DNA of 64,000 nucleotides. Source: Rhodanobacteraceae bacterium ZG21-1. Its GTDB lineage: Bacteria > Pseudomonadota > Gammaproteobacteria > Xanthomonadales > Rhodanobacteraceae. The position numbers and the translations under genes were made by a program. Numbering within the stretch: the stretch's first letter is position 1; every line of letters starts with the position of its first letter. Location: contig JAJEJU010000024.1 of assembly GCA_021390615.1 (NCBI GenBank), positions 620,001 to 684,000 of the forward strand, written 5' to 3'. The notes under the pieces are model-generated. The model was not told where the DNA came from. It made no database searches and saw only the letters and a program-made list of their open reading frames with translations. Shown in pieces: positions 51,644-59,186 of this stretch.

Positions 51644-52297
51644 TCAGTCGCGATCCGGTGCGCCGAGCGGGAAGTAGTGCCGGTAGGGGCGCGCCTCGTC
51701 GACGGCGCGGGCGAACGAAGGGCGTGCCAGCAGCCGGCGGCGATAGGCCAGCACGTGGCCGAAGGCGGGGTCGATGCGGTGGGTCCAGTCGGCATAAAAG
51801 AGGAAGGGCGCCGCGGCGCAGTCGGCCAGGCTGAAGCGCTCGCCGGCAGCCCATTCACGCCCGGCCATGCGCTGGTCCAGCCAGGCATAGGCGATTTCCA
51901 GTTCGGCGCGGGCCTTGCTCACCCCGTAGGGATCGCGCTCCGCTTCCGGCCGGCGGCGGTCGAACACGATCTGCTGCTGCGGGGTGGCGATGTAGTTGTC
52001 GAAGAAGCGATCCAGCATGCGCACCTCCAGCGCGGCTTCCGGCTCGGCGGGAATCAGCCGTGCCGGCGCCGGATGGCGCCATGCCAGATACTCGATGATG
52101 CAGGTGGCCTCAAGCACGGTGCGTTCGCCGTCGGCCAGCACCGGGAAGCGCTGCAGCGGCCATAGCGCGGCCAGCTCCGCCCGGGCCTCGGGATCTTCCA
52201 GCGAGCGGTATTCGAACGGCGTGGCCTGCTCGTACAGCGCGGTCAGCACCTTCTGCGAATACGACGAGAACGGATGGGCATAGAGTCGAAGCGGCAC
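51644..52297 (-). CDS. Glutathione S-transferase
   Basis: The start is GTG 52297 (PLRLYAHPFSSYSQK); no ATG lies near it. The N-terminal thioredoxin-fold part has the SSYSQKVLTALYE helix with the likely catalytic Ser, the cis-Pro in LQRFPVLADGERTVLEATCIIEYLA, and a C-terminal helical domain with RFSLADCAAAPFLFYADW. At 217 aa it has normal length. It would conjugate glutathione to electrophiles. It is the first gene of a pair with DUF899. Confidence 0.9.
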   Translation of the reverse strand: MPLRLYAHPFSSYSQKVLTALYEQATPFEYRSLEDPEARAELAALWPLQRFPVLADGERTVLEATCIIEYLAWRHPAPARLIPAEPEAALEVRMLDRFFDNYIATPQQQIVFDRRRPEAERDPYGVSKARAELEIAYAWLDQRMAGREWAAGERFSLADCAAAPFLFYADWTHRIDPAFGHVLAYRRRLLARPSFARAVDEARPYRHYFPLGAPDRD

Positions 52298-52571
52298 GGC
52301 AGGGCTTCCGGAAATGGCCTGGTCTGTTCTGCGACGAACCGGCGTCGTCGAAATCGACATGCCGCCGCTTTTCGTCGACGAAGCATGGCAGGATGCTGGT
52401 TTGCAGCACGTGCAGGCGCAGGCATGGCTCGCGGCGAGGCATGCGGTCATGCGGACGCCGGGGCAGGGTTCGCAGCATGCGTGGCATTCGACGTGCTTTT
52501 ATGGTGGTGATGCAGGAGCCCCGGCACGAATCATCGGGGCGCCGGCAAATTCATGGACTTCAGGGGACGAG

Positions 52572-53216
52572 ATGATTTCCGCGACGGCTCGCGAGCACCG
52601 GGTCCAGGCTCTTTATCGAGGTGTGTCGAAGCGCTTGGGCGTGATCTCGCCGCCACCGCTGCAGGTGACGCCGATCGATCCGAACAAATCGGCCGTCTTC
52701 TTTCGCGATGAAAACCGCATCGCCGTGCAGCCGGAGTATGCGCTCGACACGGCGCATCGTCCCCCCGCGCTGCGCGCCACCCTGGCTCACGAGCTGGCGC
52801 ATGTCTGCCTGCACCGCGACGGCTATCACTGCATCGGCCACAGCGAGGTCTTTCTGGCCGTCGAGCGTCATGCACTCATCCTCGTCGGCGTGCGCGGCCG
52901 GGCGTTCACCGTGCGCGCCGGAATACGGCGCAACTGGCCCGTGCGCACGCCTTGGCGCATCCGCCGGGCGCATCTGCGCGGTGCGTATCGGCTGAGTCGC
53001 AGTGCTGCGCTGGCTGGTGCAGCGCCGATGAGCCTGCCGGATTTCGCCAGCGCCGTGCATCGGCAAGTGGCGCACGGACCGATCGGTGTGCTGCGCGACG
53101 ACTGGCATGCCTTGCTCACCGATCGCGGCGGCCTGAAGCATCTCGGGCCGCTGGCGGGCAAGCTGGCGCTTGTGGCCATCGCGGCCTGGGGCCTGATCCG
53201 CAACCTGATTCATTAG
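52572..53216 (+). CDS. Zinc metallopeptidase (ImmA/IrrE-like HExxH) with C-terminal membrane helix
   Basis: ATG 52572 has AGGGGACGAG upstream. The 214-aa protein has an N-terminal part (EHRVQALYRGVSKRLGVISP), a beta strand pair IDPNKSAVFFRDENRIAVQP, and the zinc motif LAHELAHVCLHRDGY (His73, Glu74, His77). After an Arg-rich stretch it ends with a hydrophobic helix GKLALVAIAAWGLIRNLIH, which could anchor it in the membrane. The DENRIAVQP strand before HELAH resembles ImmA/IrrE-type peptidases, which cleave regulators. The membrane end is unusual. No adjacent repressor is visible. Confidence 0.7.
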   Translation: MISATAREHRVQALYRGVSKRLGVISPPPLQVTPIDPNKSAVFFRDENRIAVQPEYALDTAHRPPALRATLAHELAHVCLHRDGYHCIGHSEVFLAVERHALILVGVRGRAFTVRAGIRRNWPVRTPWRIRRAHLRGAYRLSRSAALAGAAPMSLPDFASAVHRQVAHGPIGVLRDDWHALLTDRGGLKHLGPLAGKLALVAIAAWGLIRNLIH

Positions 53217-53311
53217 GAGCGCGATTCCCAGCCAGCTCGTGCCGGGAGTTTTCAGCGTGCAGGCTGAGCAAGAACGCAGAAGCGGACGCAGGTTCGCGAC
53301 CGAACGAGGTG

Positions 53312-54844
53312 CTAAGGACTGGCATCGCCCTCGGTGGCAGGACGCGGGATCGAGGCACCGTCGCTCCCGCTGCGCGGCGGCGACGAAGCCGCCTGCAGCA
53401 GGGCCTCGCGCAAGCCGTGCAGGGCGCCGAGAATTTCGGTCGGCTCGCGCAACGACTTGCGCGCGGCGCCGAGCACGCGGCGCACCTGGCCGGGCTTGTC
53501 GCCGCGATCGATCAGCGCGATCGCCGGGGCGCGGCAGTCGGCCAGTGCGTCAAGCCAGTCCGCAGGCTGCTCTTTGCGGAAGCGCCGCGTCAGCAGCCGA
53601 CTGGCGCGGAAGGCCGGTGCCAGTTGCTCGGCTGCGGCGACGGCGCCGGCGAAGCGCGCGGACGAGGGCGCTGGCGTGGCCGGGTCCAGCGCCACCGCCA
53701 GGGCTTCCAGCGCGTCGGCCAGGCGGCGCCGCAAGGTCGCGCTGGAGCGCACCGGCAGCACGAACCACGCGGCGGCGACGCCGATCACCGCACCGATCAC
53801 GATCTCTTCCAGGCGCGGCCACAGCAGACGCAGCGGTGCCGCGCCGGTGTAACCCTGCAGCAGGGCCAGCGCGATGGTGACGCACAAGGCCCACCACGCG
53901 TAGCCCAGCGGTCGCAGCCAGACGCCCAGGAACACCGCCGCCAGGATCAGCGCCACCGTGGTCTGGTCGTGGCCGCCCATGTGCACGTCGAGCAGCAGCG
54001 CGACCAGCGTGCCGCCGGCGGCGCCCAGCACGCGCAGCGCGCTCTTGTGAACCACATCGAGCCGGCCGCGGTTGCCGCTGTTGACGATGAAGGCGGTCAG
54101 CACGATCCAGCCCCAGTGCTCGGCAAAGAACACATAGCCGACCACGAACGAAACCGCGAGCGCCACAGCCATCTGGATGGCCATGCGAGTGGAGGCGATC
54201 GGGCGCAGCGCGCCGGCCGAGCTCGGCGTCGGCGCGGGCTTCGTTGTCCCTTCCGTAGTCGGCGTCGATTTGTCTTCCGGGTCGAAGGCCGTGGCCGGCG
54301 GCAGCAGGCGCAGCCGGCGTGCTGCGGCATGCAGCAGCGAAACCCACAGCAGGGCCAACAGGGCGACCAGCACCGGTACCAGCACGTGCGGCACCGGGCC
54401 GCTGTGCGTGGCGGGGATGTAGGGCACGGTGAGCAAGGTGACGAAGGGCAGGGCGATCAGCGAGCCGGCGCGGCGGGCCATCGGGCCGAAGCGGCGCAGC
54501 CAGATGGACAGGAACATGCCGCCGCTGAAGACCGCGGCGCCAAGCCAGGGCGCGTGCCGCAGCAGCATGCCGATGCCGACCGCGACCAGACCGACCGCGG
54601 GAAGCACCAGGGCGGCCTCGAGGCGGCCGCGCCGATCGCGGTCGAGCTGGCTGCGCGAGAGCGAAAGGCAGAGCACGACCGCCAGCACGCCGGGGCCCGG
54701 CTCGGGATCGATCGCCAGCGCGCTCAGCAAGGTAGCGAGCGCGGCGAGCATGGTGACCAGCGCCTCGCGGCCCGCCTGCCCCAGCCGGGCCAGCGTGCCG
54801 GTGGCCGGCGCCTGTGCGACGACGGCGGGCGAGGCGGCGCTCAT
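53312..54844 (-). CDS. FUSC-family inner-membrane protein
   Basis: The 510-aa protein starts at ATG 54844, overlapping the stop of the TPR gene upstream (ATGA). It has two blocks of six membrane helices (residues 25-185 and 235-380) separated by a cytoplasmic loop. The second block contains EHWGWIVLTAFIVNSGNRGRL, the FUSC motif, and ALRVLGAAGGTLVALLLDVH. The C-terminal 130 residues are helical and soluble. FUSC proteins (fusaric-acid-resistance-like, YccS, AaeB) are thought to export aromatic acids, and the loss of a fusion-partner periplasmic adaptor here leaves the route unclear. Confidence 0.85.
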   Translation of the reverse strand: MSAASPAVVAQAPATGTLARLGQAGREALVTMLAALATLLSALAIDPEPGPGVLAVVLCLSLSRSQLDRDRRGRLEAALVLPAVGLVAVGIGMLLRHAPWLGAAVFSGGMFLSIWLRRFGPMARRAGSLIALPFVTLLTVPYIPATHSGPVPHVLVPVLVALLALLWVSLLHAAARRLRLLPPATAFDPEDKSTPTTEGTTKPAPTPSSAGALRPIASTRMAIQMAVALAVSFVVGYVFFAEHWGWIVLTAFIVNSGNRGRLDVVHKSALRVLGAAGGTLVALLLDVHMGGHDQTTVALILAAVFLGVWLRPLGYAWWALCVTIALALLQGYTGAAPLRLLWPRLEEIVIGAVIGVAAAWFVLPVRSSATLRRRLADALEALAVALDPATPAPSSARFAGAVAAAEQLAPAFRASRLLTRRFRKEQPADWLDALADCRAPAIALIDRGDKPGQVRRVLGAARKSLREPTEILGALHGLREALLQAASSPPRSGSDGASIPRPATEGDASP

Positions 54845-55797
54845 GCTTGCTCCTGTGCTTCGTCGGGCGAGCGCCACCAGGGCGTGTCGTGCGCGGGTGG
54901 AGCAGGTTCGGGCTCGGGAGCGATCAGCGCCTCGAGGCGGCGGCCGGCGCCTTGGCGGGCCCAGGCTTCGAGCACTTCACGCGCCGTGGGTTCGTCGGCG
55001 GCCACGCCGAGGTTGCGTTCAGCCTGCCACGCCCCCGGTGCGGACGCTTCATGCTCGGCGTGCGTATGCGCGGCGCCGTAGCTGCAACGCAGGCACAGCG
55101 TGCGGATCGACTCGGTCCAGTCCTCGATGCCGCCGAGCCCGTGCTGCTCGGAGATAAGCAATGCCTCCAGCGCGTTGGCGTCGGCGCAATGCACGAAGGC
55201 CACGTAAGTGCGATAGGGCGAGGCGGACAGTCGCGCCAGCGCGTTGAACACCGGCACCGGCTCGCCGTTGAACAGGCGTTCGCCGGTGCGCGCGCCGTCG
55301 TGCAGCACCAGGTCGCCGAGGCTGTGGCCGCTCTGCGGCAGCGGCACGTTCAACAGGCGCGCGCGGACCACGTCGATGCGACGGGCGAACAACGTCTCGC
55401 CCTGGTTCCAGGGATTCAGGCGGATGCCGATCACGCCGAAGTCGGTCTCGAGCGGGCCTTCGCCCTGCGGCAGCTGCAGGCCGCAGGCCTGCCACTGGCG
55501 GCGCGCCTCGGCCCAGTCGCCCAGCGCGGTGGCGGCGATGCCGGCGTTCCAGTGCGAGGCTTCGTCCGATTCCTCGCGCAAGGCCAGCGCGCGCAGGTTG
55601 TGCTGCAGCGAAGTAGGCCAGTCGCGCAGGTATTTGTGCACCAGGCCCTGCATGTAGTGGTAGTCGGCGTGCTCGGGCGCCAGTTGCAGCAAGGCATCGA
55701 ACAGGCCGGCCGCTTCCTGTAACCGGCCTTGCTCGAAGCTGTCGTAGGCTTGCCGATGCAGCGTTTCGGCTTGGGCGTAGTCGTCCGGGACGTTCAT
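54841..55797 (-). CDS. TPR protein of unknown function (318 aa)
   Basis: ATG 55797 (MNVPDDYAQAETLHRQAYDSF). The first 120 residues are TPRs (GRLQEAAGLFDALLQLAPEHADYHYMQGL, AALREESDEASHWNAGIAATALG, both given in part). The remainder, with WNQGETLFARRIDVVRARLLNVPLP, FVHCADANALEALLISEQH and LCLRCSYGAAHTHAE, is not recognised but looks like a compact alpha/beta domain. Its stop overlaps the FUSC start, so the two are coupled. Soluble and cytoplasmic by appearance. Confidence 0.75.
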   Translation of the reverse strand: MNVPDDYAQAETLHRQAYDSFEQGRLQEAAGLFDALLQLAPEHADYHYMQGLVHKYLRDWPTSLQHNLRALALREESDEASHWNAGIAATALGDWAEARRQWQACGLQLPQGEGPLETDFGVIGIRLNPWNQGETLFARRIDVVRARLLNVPLPQSGHSLGDLVLHDGARTGERLFNGEPVPVFNALARLSASPYRTYVAFVHCADANALEALLISEQHGLGGIEDWTESIRTLCLRCSYGAAHTHAEHEASAPGAWQAERNLGVAADEPTAREVLEAWARQGAGRRLEALIAPEPEPAPPAHDTPWWRSPDEAQEQA

Positions 55798-55906
55798 GCA
55801 TGTCGGCCATGGCGGGGAGGCATACTCTGCGGCTGCCTCATCGCCGCGGGCAAGCCTGATCTGCGCTGCAGGGTGGCGTTTATGCCTGCAGGCCGGCATA
55901 TCGGGC

Positions 55907-55935
55907 TTGACTATTTCAAGACTGATCGGTATAGT
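55907..55935 (+). promoter_or_regulatory. Near-consensus sigma-70 promoter of the Bcr/CflA gene
   Basis: TTGACT (55907-55912) and TATAGT (55930-55935) are separated by exactly 17 bp, each one base from consensus. Transcription would begin near 55942, giving a 75-base leader before the GTG at 56017. It lies in an AT-rich spot within GC-rich DNA. The divergent TPR/FUSC operon starts 110 bp away. Confidence 0.7.
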
Positions 55936-56016
55936 ATTTCTATCCTTCCCGTCGTTCCCGTCCGGTAGAGCCTGACCTCTGCCGACGCGCGTTCCCTTAT
56001 CCAAAGGAATCTGCCC

Positions 56017-57228
56017 GTGACTTCCCGCTTCCTGGGAGCTGCCCTCGTTCTCGGTCTGTTGTCGGCGATCGGGCCGTTCGCCATCGACATGTATCTGCCG
56101 GCGCTGCCGGCCATCCAGCAGAGCCTGCACGCCGATGAAGGCACCGTGCAGATGAGCCTGATGGCCTTCTTCGTCGCGGTCGGCACCGGCCAGCTGATCT
56201 ACGGTCCGTTGTCCGACATGCTCGGGCGCAAGCCGCCGATCTACTTCGGCCTGTGCCTGTTCGCGCTGGCCAGCATCGGCTGCGCGAAGGCGACCGATAT
56301 CCATATGCTGATCCTGTGCCGCTTCGTGCAGGGCCTCGGCGCCTGCGCGGGCATGGTGATCCCGCGCGCCATCGTGCGCGACATGCACACCGGCAACGAC
56401 GCGGCGCGGCTGATGTCGCTGCTGATGCTGGTGTTCAGCGTGTCGCCGATCCTCGCGCCGCTGACCGGCAGCGCGGTGATCCGCCTGGCCAGCTGGCGCG
56501 GCATCTTCTGGGTGGTGGCCGGCGCGGCGATGCTGGGCCTGCTGCTGGCGCTCACTGCGCTGAAGGAAACCCGCACGCGTGAGCGGCGGCTGGCCAGCAG
56601 CGTGGGTTCCGCGCTGGCCTCGTACCGCACCTTGCTACGCGACCGCCATTTCCTTGGCCTGGTCTTTATCGGCGCCTTCGGCGTGTCCAGCTTCTTCGCT
56701 TACCTGGCCAACTCTTCGTTCGTGCTTATCAAGCACTACGGTCTGACTCCGACCCAGTACAGCCTGGCTTTCTCGATAAACGCGGCCGCCTTCATCGGTG
56801 CCGCGCAGCTGATCGGCTGGCTGGGCGCGCGGCATGGCCTGAAGCGCGTGGTGAAGGTCGCAGTCACCGGCTACGCCGTCGTCATGCTGCTGCTGCCGCT
56901 GACCCAACTGGCCGGCATCGACAAGCTGCCGGTGATGATGGCCCTGCTGTTCGTCGGCTACGGCTTCCTCGGCCTGGTGATCCCGTCGACCACGGTGCTC
57001 GCCCTGGACGGGCACGGTGCCATCGCCGGCACCGCGTCGGCGCTGATGGGCACCTTCCAGTTCGTCACCGGCGCGCTGGTGATCGCGGTGGTGCGGCTGT
57101 TCCTCGATGGCACGGCGCTGCCGATGGTGAGCGGCATCGCAGTCTGCGCGTCGATCGCCTTCGTGCTCGCCCGCGTCACCCTGCGCAGCGGAAGGCCGAA
57201 GCTGCAGCCAGTTGCCGCAGCGGACTGA
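56017..57228 (+). CDS. Bcr/CflA-family multidrug efflux MFS transporter
   Basis: GTG 56017 is preceded by AAAGGA. The 403-aa protein has twelve membrane helices and the drug:H+ antiporter-1 hallmarks: PFAIDMYLPALP in helix 1, GPLSDMLGRKPP (motif A) after helix 2, and RFVQGLGACAGMVIPRAIVRD (motif B). The motif-C-like SPILAPLTGS follows helix 5. Bcr/CflA members export bicyclomycin, chloramphenicol or cysteine. The substrate here is unknown. The strong promoter 80 bp upstream suggests constitutive expression. Confidence 0.92.
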   Translation: MTSRFLGAALVLGLLSAIGPFAIDMYLPALPAIQQSLHADEGTVQMSLMAFFVAVGTGQLIYGPLSDMLGRKPPIYFGLCLFALASIGCAKATDIHMLILCRFVQGLGACAGMVIPRAIVRDMHTGNDAARLMSLLMLVFSVSPILAPLTGSAVIRLASWRGIFWVVAGAAMLGLLLALTALKETRTRERRLASSVGSALASYRTLLRDRHFLGLVFIGAFGVSSFFAYLANSSFVLIKHYGLTPTQYSLAFSINAAAFIGAAQLIGWLGARHGLKRVVKVAVTGYAVVMLLLPLTQLAGIDKLPVMMALLFVGYGFLGLVIPSTTVLALDGHGAIAGTASALMGTFQFVTGALVIAVVRLFLDGTALPMVSGIAVCASIAFVLARVTLRSGRPKLQPVAAAD

Positions 57229-57426
57229 AGAGACATTTAGCTTAGCGGTCACTCGGTGGCCGTGCGGTTTGTGGACACGATGACGCAAGGACGCGTCGCC
57301 GCGCCGGCTCGCGATGCAGCAAAGCAGCGCGTACGGCGCGGCAAGTCCAAGGCCTTTGACCGTCCGCACTGCAAGGTGCCGTACCGGGCAAACTTTTCTA
57401 CTATGGCGAAAGTTTCCCCGACGAGC

Positions 57427-59088
57427 ATGCCCCACGTGAAACGATTCGCCCTTTCCTTGCTGGCCTTTTCCATCACCACGGCGCTGTTCGCCGCCGATGC
57501 CCCCGCGATCGATCCGCATCGCCTGTCCGCCGACGTCAAGACGCTTTCCTCCGACGCCTTCGAAGGCCGCGGCCCCGACACGCCCGGCGAGACCAAGACC
57601 ATCGCCTTCATGGTCAGCCAGTTCAAGGCGGCCGGCCTGCAGCCCGGCGGCGACCTCAAGAACGGCAAGCGCGCCTGGACCCAGGCGGTGCCGCTGCTGC
57701 GCACCGAGATCGTCGGCACGCCCTCGCTGTCGGTGAACGTCGGCGGCCAGGCGCAGGCGCTGACCCAGGGCGAGCAGATCGCGCTGCGCGCGCCGATGGA
57801 CGGCTCCAAGTCGGTGTCGCTCGCCGACGCGCCGCTGGTCTTCGTCGGCTATGGCGTGAAGGCGCCGGAGCGCCACTGGGACGACTTCAAGGGCGTCGAC
57901 CTGCACGGCAAGATCGCCGTGGTGCTGATCAACGATCCGGACTACGAGACCGGCGTAGGCGACTTCGGCGGCAAGGCGATGACCTACTACGGCCGCTGGA
58001 CTTACAAGTACGAGGAAGCCGCGCGGCAGGGCGCCGCCGGCGTGCTGATCGTGCACGAGACCGGGCCGGCTTCCTACGGCTGGGCCACGGTGAAGAATTC
58101 CAACATCAACGCGATGTTCGACATCGTGCGCGACAAGCCGGCCGAGGCGCACCCGCAGATCGAGGCCTGGATCCAGCGCGACCTGGCGGTGGACTTGTTC
58201 AAGCGCGCCGGCCTGGATTTCGAGGCGCTGAAGAAGCAGGCGCAGACGCGCGAGTTCCAGCCGGTGACGCTGAAGGGCGAGGGCTTCTCGGCCAGCTTCA
58301 AGGTCGACAGCAAGGTGATCACCTCGCACAACATCGTCGGTCGCATCGAGGGCAGCAAGCGCCCCGACGAAACGGTGATCTACAGCGCGCACTGGGATCA
58401 TCTCGGCGTCGGCGCGCCGGATGCCAAGGGCGACCGCATCTACAACGGCGCGGTGGACAACGCCACCGGCAGCGCCTCGCTGATCGAGCTGGCGCGCGCC
58501 TTCGCCAAGGCGCCGCGGCCGGAGCGCTCGGTGGTGTTCCTCAACGTCACCGCCGAGGAGAAGGGCCTGCTGGGTTCGGAGTACTACGCCGCCAATCCGC
58601 TGTATCCGCTGAGCAAGACGGTGGGCGTGATCAACATGGATGCGCTCGATCCGCACGGCCCTGCGCGCAACTTCACCATCTCCGGCAGCGCCAAGCTCGA
58701 CCTGCTCGACGACCTGATCGCCACCGCCAAGCAGTGGAACATGGTCTATGCGCCCGATCCGAAGCCGGAGGCGGGGCACTTCTTCCGCTCCGATCACTTC
58801 TCCTTCGCCAAGCGCGGCGTGCCGGCGATCTCGTTCGGTTCCGGCGACGACTGGGTCGACGGCGGTATCGCCGCCGGCAAGGCCGCCGAAGAGGAATACG
58901 TCACCAACCACTACCACCAGCCTTCGGACGAATGGCAGGCGAGCTGGCCGTTCACCGGCATGGCGCGCGACCTGCAGGTGCTGTACTCCCTGGGCAGTGG
59001 GCTGGCGAATTCCGATGCCTGGCCGGACTGGAGCAAGGATTCGGAGTTCCGCGCGGCGCGCGACGCCAGCGCGGCGGAACGCAAGTAA
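57427..59088 (+). CDS. Exported M28-family zinc peptidase with PA domain
   Basis: ATG 57427 (MPHVKRFALSLLAFSITTALFA) opens a signal peptide; a start at 57403 is possible. The 553-aa protein has a PA insert near residues 130-250 (GVDLHGKIAVVLIND, AARQGAAGVLIVHE), then the M28 core: SAHWDHLGVG (His-Asp zinc ligands), NGAVDNATGSASL (bridging Asp), NVTAEEKGLLGSEYY (catalytic Glu pair), INMDALDP and FRSDHFSFAK (last His). M28 enzymes are aminopeptidases, and this one is likely periplasmic. A hairpin with T-tract follows the stop. Confidence 0.92.
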   Translation: MPHVKRFALSLLAFSITTALFAADAPAIDPHRLSADVKTLSSDAFEGRGPDTPGETKTIAFMVSQFKAAGLQPGGDLKNGKRAWTQAVPLLRTEIVGTPSLSVNVGGQAQALTQGEQIALRAPMDGSKSVSLADAPLVFVGYGVKAPERHWDDFKGVDLHGKIAVVLINDPDYETGVGDFGGKAMTYYGRWTYKYEEAARQGAAGVLIVHETGPASYGWATVKNSNINAMFDIVRDKPAEAHPQIEAWIQRDLAVDLFKRAGLDFEALKKQAQTREFQPVTLKGEGFSASFKVDSKVITSHNIVGRIEGSKRPDETVIYSAHWDHLGVGAPDAKGDRIYNGAVDNATGSASLIELARAFAKAPRPERSVVFLNVTAEEKGLLGSEYYAANPLYPLSKTVGVINMDALDPHGPARNFTISGSAKLDLLDDLIATAKQWNMVYAPDPKPEAGHFFRSDHFSFAKRGVPAISFGSGDDWVDGGIAAGKAAEEEYVTNHYHQPSDEWQASWPFTGMARDLQVLYSLGSGLANSDAWPDWSKDSEFRAARDASAAERK

Positions 59089-59117
59089 AGGCGACGGCGC
59101 GTTTCGAAGTAGCCAAG

Positions 59118-59143
59118 ACGGCCTGCCTTGCGCAGGCCGTTTT
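59118..59143 (+). terminator. Rho-independent terminator of the M28 gene
   Basis: Arms ACGGCCTGC (59118-59126) and GCAGGCCGT (59132-59140) form a 9-bp stem with a 5-base loop and are followed by TTTT including the arm's last base. It lies 30 bp after the M28 stop. Confidence 0.75.
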
Positions 59144-59186
59144 CATATCCGCCCGCGTCAGCATCGCGGCATGGACGTGCCGCTCT

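Noticed and set aside
56635-58917. 760-codon minus-strand frame across the exporter and M28 genes
   Set aside because: It spans two well-defined plus-strand genes and their intergenic region and has the composition of an antisense shadow.
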